A stretch of DNA of 64,000 nt from Nocardioides daejeonensis (GTDB taxonomy: Bacteria > Actinomycetota > Actinomycetes > Propionibacteriales > Nocardioidaceae): contig NZ_QHKZ01000002.1 in assembly GCF_003194585.1 (NCBI RefSeq), positions 665,145-729,144 of the forward strand, in the 5' to 3' direction. Below, piece by piece: positions 55,826 to 64,000 of this stretch. The translations under genes and the position numbers were made by a program. Positions within the stretch are counted from its first letter, which is position 1. Each line of letters opens with the position of its first letter. A model generated the notes under the pieces. That model had not been told where the DNA came from, made no database searches, and saw nothing but the letters and a program-made list of their open reading frames with translations.

Positions 55826-56464
55826 ATGACCTCACGCCCCCGCCCCAACGCGGGCTCCAAGGGCGTCCCCCGCGCGGTGCGGGAGGCAGAGATCCTGGAG
55901 AGCGCCTGCCGAGCGTTCGGCGAGCACGGCTATGCGGCGGTCTCCATGACGGACGTCGCCCACGACGCCGGCATCTCCAAGCCGCTGGTCTACAGCTACT
56001 TCGGCTCGAAGGAGGGACTCTTCGAGGCGTGCCTCCGCCACGCCGGGGACCTCATCGCCGACGACATCGACCGCACCGCCGCCAGCGGGCACGTCGGCCT
56101 CGAGCGCGCCCTGGTCACACTCGAGGGCATCTTCAAGACGCTTGAGGAACGCCGCTGGATCTGGCGGCTCTTCTTCGACGCCACCCGTCCGGCGACCCCG
56201 GCGCTCGATGCGATCGTCGAGCGCTACACCGCCCGGCTCACCGAGCGCGGCGCGGAGGGCACCGCCGAGATGCTCGCCCGCGGCGGCAACCGGGATCCCC
56301 TTGACGCGGACGCTCTCGCCGCGGTCTGGGCCTCGGTCTTCGACGCCCTGGTGGTCTGGTGGCTCAACCACCCCGAGGTCACTGCCGAGGAGATGACCGC
56401 GCGCAGCGTCCGGCTGCTGAGCGCCGTCACCGCCGACCCCAGCCCAGCCCCGTCGGCCGGCTGA
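55826..56464 (+). CDS. TetR-family transcriptional regulator
   Basis: A 212-residue regulator with an N-terminal HTH at about 28-70 ('VSMTDVAHDAGISKPLVYSYFGSKEGLFE', shown in part). The C-terminal region is helical with two Trp pairs. It is divergent from the sterol-desaturase-like gene and probably represses it through the composite operator. Convergent with the MFS gene. Confidence 0.93.
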   Translation: MTSRPRPNAGSKGVPRAVREAEILESACRAFGEHGYAAVSMTDVAHDAGISKPLVYSYFGSKEGLFEACLRHAGDLIADDIDRTAASGHVGLERALVTLEGIFKTLEERRWIWRLFFDATRPATPALDAIVERYTARLTERGAEGTAEMLARGGNRDPLDADALAAVWASVFDALVVWWLNHPEVTAEEMTARSVRLLSAVTADPSPAPSAG

Positions 56465-56516
56465 GTCCCTGCGCTTCGCCGGCAGGACGCGACGCGAGCA
56501 CCGCGCCGCTCGCCGG

Positions 56517-57695
56517 TCAGGGGCGTGCGGGCACCAACGGCGGAACTGTGCGCAGGTGCCAGATCCAGCAGGCCAGACCCCCGGTCACCATCACCAGGCC
56601 GGCCAGCGCCAGCTGCAGCACCGAACCGGTCACGTGTGGCACCAGCAAGGAGGCGACGAGTGCATTGAGCACCAGCGAGAAGAAGGTGAAGAGCGAGACG
56701 ACCCCGCCCCGCGACTCGGGATGCAGGTCGAGCAGGGCCAGCTGCTGCGACGGATAGGCGGCACCGGAGCCGACGGCGATCAACGCCGGACCGATCACGG
56801 CCCAGGGCAGGTGCGCCTCGGTCGGTCCCAGCGCCAGGCCCACGTTGACGAGCGCGCCGACGAAGGAGAAGCAGAGAGCTCCGGTGATCAGCGCACGGCC
56901 GCTGATCCGGCCCGCGCTGCGGCCACTGATCCAGGCCCCGGTCACCATGCCGCCGATCATCGGAACGAAGAACATCCAGAAGTCCATCTCGCCGCGGCCG
57001 AGCAGGTCGACGACGAAGATCGCGGCCGCGCCGATGTAGAGGAACTGGCCGCCGAACGCGAGTGCGGCGGACCAGGCGATCCGGTGGAAGGAGAGGTCGC
57101 GCGCCGGACGGACGAGCCCCTGCAGCAGCGCACCCACCCGCAGCGGGATCCTGCGTTCGACCGGGTGGGTCTCCGGCAACAGGGCGAGGGTCGCCGTACT
57201 CAGCGCGAGGCCGACGGCGGCGAGGAACCAGAAGACGACGCTCCACGGACCGAGCTGGAGCAGGAGCCCGCCGATGATCGGGGCCAATGCGGGCGCGACA
57301 CCGAAGATCATCATCGCGATGCTCATCAGACGCTGGGCCTCGGGACCGTCGAAGACGTCGCGGATCACCGTGCGGGAGACGATCACCCCTCCCCCGGCGG
57401 CCAGCCCTTGCAGGGCACGGAAGACCAACAGGGTCTCGAAGCTGGGCGCGAGGGCGCAGCCGATCGAAGCGACCGCGTAGACGGCGACGCCGCCGACCAT
57501 CACCGGCTTGCGCCCGATGGCGTCCGAGAGCGGGCCGTGGAAGGGGCTCATCGCTGCGAACGCCAGCATGTAGGTGCTGACCACCCACTGCATCTCCGAC
57601 GTGCCGACCCCGAACTCGCCGCGCATCTCGGCGAACGCCGGAAACGGTGTGTCGATGCTGAAGGGGCCGAGCATGCTCAGGCTCGCCAACAGCAC
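56517..57695 (-). CDS. MFS transporter, Bcr/CflA drug-resistance type
   Basis: A 392-residue twelve-helix exporter. 'LSMLGPFSIDTPFPAF' and 'GPLSDAIGRKPVMVGG' (motif A) at the N-terminus, 'RALQGLAAGGGVIVSRTVIRD' (motif of the DHA1 family) and 'GVAPALAPIIGGLL' identify the Bcr/CflA group. The start is uncertain: the best codon is a GTG at 57695 without a clear ribosome site, 12 bases past the groEL terminator; no ATG or GTG is available further upstream in frame. Confidence 0.88.
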   Translation of the reverse strand: MLLASLSMLGPFSIDTPFPAFAEMRGEFGVGTSEMQWVVSTYMLAFAAMSPFHGPLSDAIGRKPVMVGGVAVYAVASIGCALAPSFETLLVFRALQGLAAGGGVIVSRTVIRDVFDGPEAQRLMSIAMMIFGVAPALAPIIGGLLLQLGPWSVVFWFLAAVGLALSTATLALLPETHPVERRIPLRVGALLQGLVRPARDLSFHRIAWSAALAFGGQFLYIGAAAIFVVDLLGRGEMDFWMFFVPMIGGMVTGAWISGRSAGRISGRALITGALCFSFVGALVNVGLALGPTEAHLPWAVIGPALIAVGSGAAYPSQQLALLDLHPESRGGVVSLFTFFSLVLNALVASLLVPHVTGSVLQLALAGLVMVTGGLACWIWHLRTVPPLVPARP

Positions 57696-57707
57696 GAGGA
57701 AAACCCA

Positions 57708-57740
57708 GACCCGCCCGGGGCCGATGGCCCCGGGCGGGTC
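57708..57740 (-). terminator. groEL terminator
   Basis: Perfect 15-bp arms starting GACCCGCCCGGGGCC with a 3-base loop, 25 bp after the groEL stop and before the MFS start. A very stable hairpin. Confidence 0.88.
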
Positions 57741-57765
57741 CTGAGGTGTTTCGTGAGGACTCAGG

Positions 57766-59412
<1,647 letters not shown>

Positions 59413-59423
59413 TCAAAAAGGGA

Positions 59424-59486
59424 GATAGTCCCTGATGTTTCGCACCTCAGAACTGATTCTTCGGATGCGAAACGTCAGGGACTATC
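59424..59486. repeat. Long hairpin IR2 in the groES-groEL gap (21-bp arms)
   Basis: The left arm GATAGTCCCTGATGTTTCGC (59424-59443, one more base pairs) matches the right arm at 59466-59486 except for one G-U type position; loop 21 bases. It starts six bases after the groES stop. The sequence is related to IR1 at 37079-37140. Confidence 0.92.
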
Positions 59487-59492
59487 GGAAAA

Positions 59493-59789
59493 TCAGGAAA
59501 CGATCGCCAGCACGTCGCGGGCCGAGAGGATCAGGTACTCCTGGCCGGAGTACTTGACCTCGGTGCCGCCGTACTTGCTGTAGATGACCTTGTCACCGAC
59601 CGAGATGTCCATCGGGATGCGCTCGTCGCCATCCTCGTTGAAACGGCCGGGACCCACCGCGACGACCTCGCCCTCCTGGGGCTTCTCCTTCGCGGTGTCA
59701 GGGATGACCAGGCCGGAAGCCGTGGTCTGCTCGGCGTCGAGCTGCTTGACGACGATGCGGTCCTCGAGGGGCTTGATGTTGACCGACAC
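59493..59789 (-). CDS. groES: Co-chaperonin GroES
   Basis: A 98-residue heptameric lid of the chaperonin. '[19 protein letters not shown]' at the N-terminus, the mobile loop '[19 protein letters not shown]' and '[21 protein letters not shown]' are diagnostic. First gene of the groESL operon, 120 bp downstream of the nearest CIRCE element. Confidence 0.97.
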   Translation of the reverse strand: MSVNIKPLEDRIVVKQLDAEQTTASGLVIPDTAKEKPQEGEVVAVGPGRFNEDGDERIPMDISVGDKVIYSKYGGTEVKYSGQEYLILSARDVLAIVS

Positions 59790-59908
59790 TTCGGATCAAC
59801 CTCCACTTTCTCCACTGGAACTGACACGGTTGCGGAGACGAAGCTCCGCGCAACGTTCGAGCCTGCGCTGGGGTGTGCCGTCGCGGGGGTCATACCTTCG
59901 TGCAAGCG

Positions 59909-59935
59909 CTGGCACCCTCGGGGCGAGAGTGCCAG
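59909..59935. promoter_or_regulatory. CIRCE element 1 (HrcA operator)
   Basis: CTGGCACCC-N9-GAGTGCCAG, close to the consensus TTAGCACTC-N9-GAGTGCTAA, in the groES upstream region. It is the more degenerate of the two. Confidence 0.85.
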
Positions 59936-59943
59936 AACAGACG

Positions 59944-59970
59944 CTAGCACTCAGGCCAAGCGAGTGCCAG
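59944..59970. promoter_or_regulatory. CIRCE element 2 (HrcA operator)
   Basis: CTAGCACTC-N9-GAGTGCCAG, nearly consensus, nine bases from element 1. Together they mark heat-shock control of groESL by HrcA; HrcA itself is not in the window. Confidence 0.93.
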
Positions 59971-59989
59971 CGCTGGGGGTTGCAAGAAT

Positions 59990-61198
59990 GTGCAGGTGGA
60001 TCTGGAGACCTTTCGGTGGCTGCTGACCGAGCCCGGCCAACGCCTGCTGGACGCGGCCGCCGAGGCGCACGCCGCACACGCCGGCGATCCGGTCCGCACC
60101 GCCACCGAGGTACGCCGCACCGAGAGTGACGCCGCCCGGGCCGCGGCCGCGCTCACGCAGGTCCGGCTGCGGCTCGACGCCGCGGCGAAGTTCGGTGCCG
60201 ACGCGGCGCGGATGTACTTCACCCCCGATGCCCTCGAGCAGGCGACCCGCGCCGCCGTGGCGGCGCACCGCGCCGGCCGACTGGCGGCTGCACAGCCGAG
60301 CAGCGTGATCGACCTCGGCTGCGGGATCGGCGGCGACCTGATCGCCTTCGCACGCGCGGGCCTGACCGTCGCGGGCGTCGATCTGGACCCGGTCCGGGCC
60401 GCGATCGCCGAGGCGAACCTCGCCGCACTGACCCTGGGCGGCGCGGTCGCCGCCACCGACGGCACTGCGCTCGACCTCCGCGGCTTCGGCGCGGTCTTCG
60501 CCGACCCCGCGCGCCGCGGCGGCCGCGGCCGGGTCTTCGATGTCGAGGGCTGGACGCCGCCCTGGTCCTTCGTGCAATCGCTCTTCGACCGGGCCGCCGT
60601 CGTGAAGGTCGCACCCGGGATCGGCCACGACCTCCTGCCCGACCGGCTCGAGGCGGAGTGGGTCAGCGACCGCGGCGAGGTGAAGGAGGCGGCGCTCTGG
60701 TGCGGCCCCCTGACCACCTGTCGCCGCCGCGCCACTGTCATCCCTGCCCATCCGGCCGGGCAGGCGGGCCTCGCGACGTTGACCGAGGAGGACGATCCCT
60801 ACCAGGGCCAGCCGCGCCCGGTCCGCGACCTCGGCGACTTCCTCTACGAGCCGGACGGCGCTGTGATCCGAGCCGGGCTGGTGACCGCCGTCGCCGCCGG
60901 GGTGCGCGGCGGCCTCGTCGACGAGCACATCGCCTGGGTCACCTCCGACGACGAGTTCCGCACCCCCTTCGCTCGCGCCTACCGGGTCGTGGAGCGACTC
61001 CCCTACCGTGAGAAGCAGTTGAAGGCCGCGTTGCGTGCGCGTGGCGTCGGGAGCCTGACCATCAAGACGCGCGGCGTCGACGTCGTACCGGAGCAGTTGC
61101 GCAAGCGGCTCGCCCTCACCGGAGACCAGAGCGCCACCCTCGTCCTCACCCGGATCGCCGGCGCCGGCGCCGCCCTCCTCGTCGCCCCGCTCCCCTGA
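59990..61198 (+). CDS. Class I SAM-dependent methyltransferase with THUMP-like domain
   Basis: A 402-residue protein. The central methyltransferase domain has 'VIDLGCGIGGDLIAFARAG' (about 105-123), 'GVDLDPVRAAIAEANLAAL' and 'FADPARRGGRGRVFD' (the DPxRR motif of this family). The C-terminal 90 residues resemble the THUMP-like domain found with it. An RNA target is likely. GTG start at 59990; an upstream GGGGG is distant. Divergent from groES across the CIRCE region. Confidence 0.87.
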   Translation: MQVDLETFRWLLTEPGQRLLDAAAEAHAAHAGDPVRTATEVRRTESDAARAAAALTQVRLRLDAAAKFGADAARMYFTPDALEQATRAAVAAHRAGRLAAAQPSSVIDLGCGIGGDLIAFARAGLTVAGVDLDPVRAAIAEANLAALTLGGAVAATDGTALDLRGFGAVFADPARRGGRGRVFDVEGWTPPWSFVQSLFDRAAVVKVAPGIGHDLLPDRLEAEWVSDRGEVKEAALWCGPLTTCRRRATVIPAHPAGQAGLATLTEEDDPYQGQPRPVRDLGDFLYEPDGAVIRAGLVTAVAAGVRGGLVDEHIAWVTSDDEFRTPFARAYRVVERLPYREKQLKAALRARGVGSLTIKTRGVDVVPEQLRKRLALTGDQSATLVLTRIAGAGAALLVAPLP

Positions 61199-61203
61199 CC
61201 GTC

Positions 61204-61313
61204 GAGTTCGCGCAAATCGCGCATTGAGTTCGCGCAAATGGTGCATTGAGTTCGCGCATATGGCAGCCGGGCTGCCATATGCGCGAACTCAACCTCTCAT
61301 TTGCGCGAAGTCG
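61204..61313. repeat. Inverted arrangement of 22-bp units with 43-bp perfect palindrome
   Basis: Units in minus orientation begin at 61204, 61226 and 61248 (GAGTTCGCGCAAAT...), followed by two in plus orientation. The central 61248-61290 is a perfect palindrome with 21-bp arms. The unit is that of the 45035-45122 array. It lies between convergent genes. Confidence 0.93.
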
Positions 61314-61318
61314 GCGGG

Positions 61319-62191
61319 TCAGGCGGCGGGAAGCTCCATGGTGCGACCACCACGGGCGATGATCTTGCGCTCGGTGGCGCTGACGAGGTGGAAGAGCCCG
61401 GTGTTGCGGCCGAGCCGGAACCGCTCCGGTACGACCGCGTGGGAGGCCCGCACCGAGGCGGTGATGGCAGCGAAGGCAGCGGCGTGAGCAGGCGTCCAGC
61501 CGAAACCGAAGGCCTGGCGCACCCGCCCGGGCAGCATCCCCATCACCACCAGGTTGGTGCCGGCCACACCCAACCGCATCGAGAGCGGCACCGGCATGGC
61601 GGTGACGATGGCGCGTCCCACCACGCGTGCCTCCTCGGTGACGTGGAAACGAGATCCGCCGAGGTGCGCGCCCAACCACTCGTCGAACTCTCCGGCCGTA
61701 GCGGGAGCCACCGAGCGGGGCATGCCGAAGAGCTCACCGAAGCGGATCCACTCCTGCCACAACTCCTCGCGCTCCGCCGAAGACAGCGGGCGCACGAGCG
61801 TCTCGAAAGCGACGCGGGAGGAATCGGCCAGCATGCCCATCGTCCAGAGCATGAGCTCGGGGTCGAAGGCGTCGTACGGCGTCCCGGCCGGGAAGTCCCC
61901 CTCGTCACGGTCGAGGCTGCCATGGACCCGGGTGTGCATGTGATGGACCATCGCCAGCACGCGATCGGCCTCGGCTCGATCACCGAAGAAGATCGACTCG
62001 AACGCCTCGGCCGTTGCCGAGAGCCGCATGAACGGCCGCTCCTTGGCCTTCGTCGAGGAGCTGGTGCCGACGTAGGGCACCGGGTGGGTAGCTCCGACCA
62101 CCAGCGCTCGCTGCCCGTAGGTCTGCCCGACGGCGCGGTGGGACTGCACGTGACGGAGCAGGGAGCCGTGCGGGAAGTAGCCATCGCCCAT
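61319..62191 (-). CDS. DUF2236 (MpaB/Lcp-like) oxygenase-domain protein, second copy
   Basis: A 290-residue DUF2236 protein; 'RLSATAEAFESIFFGDRAEADRVLAMVHHMHTRVHG', read in parts, and 'YDAFDPELMLWTMGML' are the family core, clearly related to the protein at 22160. The ATG at 62191 is 11 bp from operator site E. It is monocistronic, with the repeat palindrome after its stop. Likely the same class of reaction as its paralogue. Confidence 0.9.
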   Translation of the reverse strand: MGDGYFPHGSLLRHVQSHRAVGQTYGQRALVVGATHPVPYVGTSSSTKAKERPFMRLSATAEAFESIFFGDRAEADRVLAMVHHMHTRVHGSLDRDEGDFPAGTPYDAFDPELMLWTMGMLADSSRVAFETLVRPLSSAEREELWQEWIRFGELFGMPRSVAPATAGEFDEWLGAHLGGSRFHVTEEARVVGRAIVTAMPVPLSMRLGVAGTNLVVMGMLPGRVRQAFGFGWTPAHAAAFAAITASVRASHAVVPERFRLGRNTGLFHLVSATERKIIARGGRTMELPAA

Positions 62192-62201
62192 GGCGCCACT
62201 A

Positions 62202-62218
62202 TGCCAGTAGAACTGTCA
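62202..62218. promoter_or_regulatory. Operator site E of the proposed MerR regulon
   Basis: On the minus strand TGACAGTTCTACTGGCA, 13 of 14 matches to TGACAGT-N3-ACTGTCA, with the same TCT spacer as site C. It lies 11 bp before the DUF2236 start, 38 kb from the MerR gene. Confidence 0.65.
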
Positions 62219-62286
62219 CGGTTCCAGTGGCGCCATGCCTCGGCAATCCGGTCGCACCGATCCGTCGACACGCCTACCGTTGTCCC

Positions 62287-62931
62287 ATGCTCCCCGTCAC
62301 CACCAGCCAGCTCGTCGGCTTCGGCGTTGCCGCCTTCGTCCTGATCGCGATCCCCGGCCCCAGCGTGGTCTTCGTCGTGGGACGAGCACTCGCGCACGGC
62401 CGCGGAGTGGCGCTGGCCAGCGTGGTCGGCAACACGATCGGCCTGGCGGTGATCCTGCTGCTGGTCGCCTTCGGGCTGGGCGCCGTGGTCACCACGTCGG
62501 CCACCGTCTTCTTGGTGGTCAAGCTGGTTGGTGCCACCTACCTGATCTGGCTCGGCGTCCAGGCGATCAGGCACCGCAACGACGAGGTGGCCGTCACCGA
62601 TGACACGGTGAGCCGTGGCCTGTCCTCACGGGTCGCGATCCGGCAAGGCTTCGTGGTCGGGATCAGCAACCCCAAGGCATTCCTGATCTTCGCGGCGCTG
62701 CTGCCGCCCTTCGTCCGTCCGGAGGCGGGCCAGGTGACGCTGCAACTGCTGACTCTGGGGCTGATGGCCGTGGTGATCGGCCTGCTCTCCGACTCCGTGT
62801 GGGCGATCACCGCGGCCGGGCTGCGGGACTGGTTCGCGGCCTCTCCCTCCCGCGGCGCGGCGATGGGGTGGGTCGGTGGCGGCTCGCTCGTCGCGCTGGG
62901 CGCCGGGCTCGCCGCCACCGGAAACCACTGA
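62287..62931 (+). CDS. LysE/RhtB-family amino-acid exporter
   Basis: A 214-residue six-helix exporter. The N-terminal 'AAFVLIAIPGPSVVFVVGRAL' has the conserved PGP, followed by 'GVALASVVGNTIGLAV', 'LVGATYLIWLGVQAIR' and 'GFVVGISNPKAFLIFAALLP'. No ribosome site is seen; TACCGT seven bases before the ATG suggests a leaderless transcript. Confidence 0.92.
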   Translation: MLPVTTSQLVGFGVAAFVLIAIPGPSVVFVVGRALAHGRGVALASVVGNTIGLAVILLLVAFGLGAVVTTSATVFLVVKLVGATYLIWLGVQAIRHRNDEVAVTDDTVSRGLSSRVAIRQGFVVGISNPKAFLIFAALLPPFVRPEAGQVTLQLLTLGLMAVVIGLLSDSVWAITAAGLRDWFAASPSRGAAMGWVGGGSLVALGAGLAATGNH

Positions 62932-62937
62932 TGCCGA

Positions 62938-63546
62938 TCAGCCCAGCAGGGCCTTCTCCGCGCCGATGGTGGTGTCGTCACCGTGACCGGTGTGCACCAC
63001 CGTCTCCTCCGGAAGCTGCCAGAGCGCTGCCCGGATCGAGGCCTCCAACGTGCCGCGGTCGCTGAAGGAGCGCCCCGTCGCGCCCGGCCCACCCTGGAAG
63101 AGGGTGTCGCCAGTGAAGATGCAGCCCAGCGACTCGGCGTACAGGCAGACCGCGCCGGGAGCGTGGCCGGGCGTGTGGATCACCCGCAGGTCGACGCCGC
63201 CGACTGAGATCACCTGGCCGTCGGCCAGGTCGACGTCCCACAGCTCATCGGTGTGGGTGAGCTCCCAGAGCGGCCGGTCATCGGGGTGCAAGAGGATCGG
63301 CGCGGTGACCGCCTGCCGCAACGCCGGAGCGACGCGGACATGGTCGTCGTGGGCGTGAGTGCACACGATTGCCTTGACCTTGCGCTCGCCGACGACCGCG
63401 AGGATGTCGTCGACCGAGTGCGGTGCGTCGATCACGATGCACTCGGTGTCGTCGCCCACCACCCAGATGTTGTTGTCGACGTCGAACGTCTCGCCGTCCA
63501 GGCTGAAGGTGCCCGTCGAGACGGCGTGGTCGACCCGCGCGGTCAC
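62938..63546 (-). CDS. MBL-fold metallo-hydrolase, partner of MscR
   Basis: A 202-residue metallo-beta-lactamase-fold hydrolase. Metal ligands are H64, H66, D68 and H69 ('HAHDDH'), His in '[12 protein letters not shown]', Asp in 'FTGDTLF' and His in 'TGHGDD'. It overlaps mscR by four bases (GTGA). In mycobacteria the mscR neighbour Rv2260 is of the same kind, and a role in hydrolysing S-formylmycothiol is a reasonable inference for the formaldehyde detoxification pathway. Confidence 0.92.
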   Translation of the reverse strand: MTARVDHAVSTGTFSLDGETFDVDNNIWVVGDDTECIVIDAPHSVDDILAVVGERKVKAIVCTHAHDDHVRVAPALRQAVTAPILLHPDDRPLWELTHTDELWDVDLADGQVISVGGVDLRVIHTPGHAPGAVCLYAESLGCIFTGDTLFQGGPGATGRSFSDRGTLEASIRAALWQLPEETVVHTGHGDDTTIGAEKALLG

Positions 63547-64000
63547 AGGATCACGACCGAGCGGAGGACGTCGCCGTGGTGCATCTTCTCGAACGCGGCC
63601 TCGACCTCACCGATACCGATCTCCTCGGAGACGAAGGCGTCCAGGTCGAGTCGGCCCTGCTGATAGAGGTCCACCAACATCGGGAAGTCCCGCGACGGCA
63701 GACAGTCGCCGTACCAGCTCGACTTCAACGCACCACCGCGACCAAAGACGTCAATCAGCGGCAGGTCCGGCACCGACATGTCCGGAGTCGGGACGCCGAC
63801 CAGCACCACGGTGCCGGCCAGATCACGCGCGTAAAAAGCCTGCTTCCAGGTCTCGGGCCGGCCGACCGCCTCCACCACTACATCGGCACCCTCGGCACCC
63901 TTGTAGGTCTCCGCACAGATCCGCTTGATCTCCTCGACCGGGTCGACCTGCGAGGAGTCCACCGTGTGCGTCGCACCCATCTCCTTGGCCTTCGCCAGCT
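63543..64000 (-). CDS. mscR: S-(hydroxymethyl)mycothiol dehydrogenase / S-nitrosomycothiol reductase, C-terminal part (cut by window edge)
   Basis: The last 152 residues of a zinc-type alcohol dehydrogenase: '[20 protein letters not shown]', '[41 protein letters not shown]' read in parts, and the '[25 protein letters not shown]' end. The '[14 protein letters not shown]' segment is typical of the mycothiol-dependent subgroup. It detoxifies formaldehyde and nitrosothiols. The zinc-binding N-terminal half is outside the window. Confidence 0.9.
   Translation of the reverse strand, partial: LAKAKEMGATHTVDSSQVDPVEEIKRICAETYKGAEGADVVVEAVGRPETWKQAFYARDLAGTVVLVGVPTPDMSVPDLPLIDVFGRGGALKSSWYGDCLPSRDFPMLVDLYQQGRLDLDAFVSEEIGIGEVEAAFEKMHHGDVLRSVVIL

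Overview
The window is a 64 kb chromosomal stretch of a high-GC actinobacterium, most likely a Nocardioides-like member of the Nocardioidaceae. The evidence is the very GC-biased codon use, a mycothiol-dependent aldehyde dehydrogenase (MscR) paired with its metallo-hydrolase, an F420-type luciferase-like oxidoreductase, an MCE lipid-import operon, the actinobacterial order DUF6350(PerM)-purN-purH, GuaB3, and a GroEL with a His-rich tail. No transposase, integrase, phage gene, CRISPR array, tRNA or rRNA was recognised.

Layout. 1-2478: purine biosynthesis (purH cut by the left edge, purN) with the DUF6350 membrane protein. 2588-6777: a sigma-like/transmembrane fusion protein next to an ordinary SigE-family sigma factor and its membrane partner. 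6874-8939: sucCD. 9230-16422: an M23 peptidase, PcrA helicase, a GAF-type regulator divergent from a flavin monooxygenase, and a small membrane protein. 16455-20149: a LiaFSR-like cell-envelope stress module (response regulator, PspC-type kinase, divergent PspC/LiaF-like protein). 20390-22066: a DUF559 protein between two 71-bp repeats, then a YbaK-type deacylase. 22160-37054: the metabolic core, with a DUF2236 oxygenase, a MerR regulator, two YrbE permeases plus MceA-F, then two acyl-CoA dehydrogenases, an acyl-CoA ligase and an F420-type oxidoreductase. 37161-39452: a methyltransferase, a manganese-riboswitch-controlled TerC and a tiny membrane protein. 39740-46586: guaA, a GMC oxidoreductase/aldehyde dehydrogenase pair and a second aldehyde dehydrogenase. 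46637-49534: an AttH/CrtC-like protein, an aminoglycoside-phosphotransferase-like protein and a TetR regulator. 49541-55758: glpD, nitrilase, guaB3, guaB and a sterol-desaturase-like hydroxylase with a divergent TetR (55826-56464). 56517-59789: an MFS transporter and groES-groEL under two CIRCE elements. 59990-64000: a THUMP-like methyltransferase, a second DUF2236 oxygenase, a LysE exporter, a metallo-hydrolase and mscR (cut by the right edge).

How the genes fit together. The strongest unexplained signal is regulatory. A 17-bp palindrome, TGACAGT-N3-ACTGTCA, lies immediately upstream of both DUF2236 genes, of the yrbE/mce operon and of the acyl-CoA dehydrogenase/ligase operon, and the MerR gene sits in the middle of these targets. 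This looks like one regulon joining import of a hydrophobic substrate (MCE), oxygenation (DUF2236), activation (ligase) and beta-oxidation.

The intergenic DNA is rich in repeats: a 22-bp palindrome-forming unit at three loci, a 22-bp 'GCGCGAACTCGACC' unit at two loci, an 80-bp tandem repeat running into the guaA stop codon, a two-member family of long hairpins (one between groES and groEL), and a pair of 71-bp repeats around the DUF559 gene. All coordinates and motif matches were read by eye; no database search or folding program was run.
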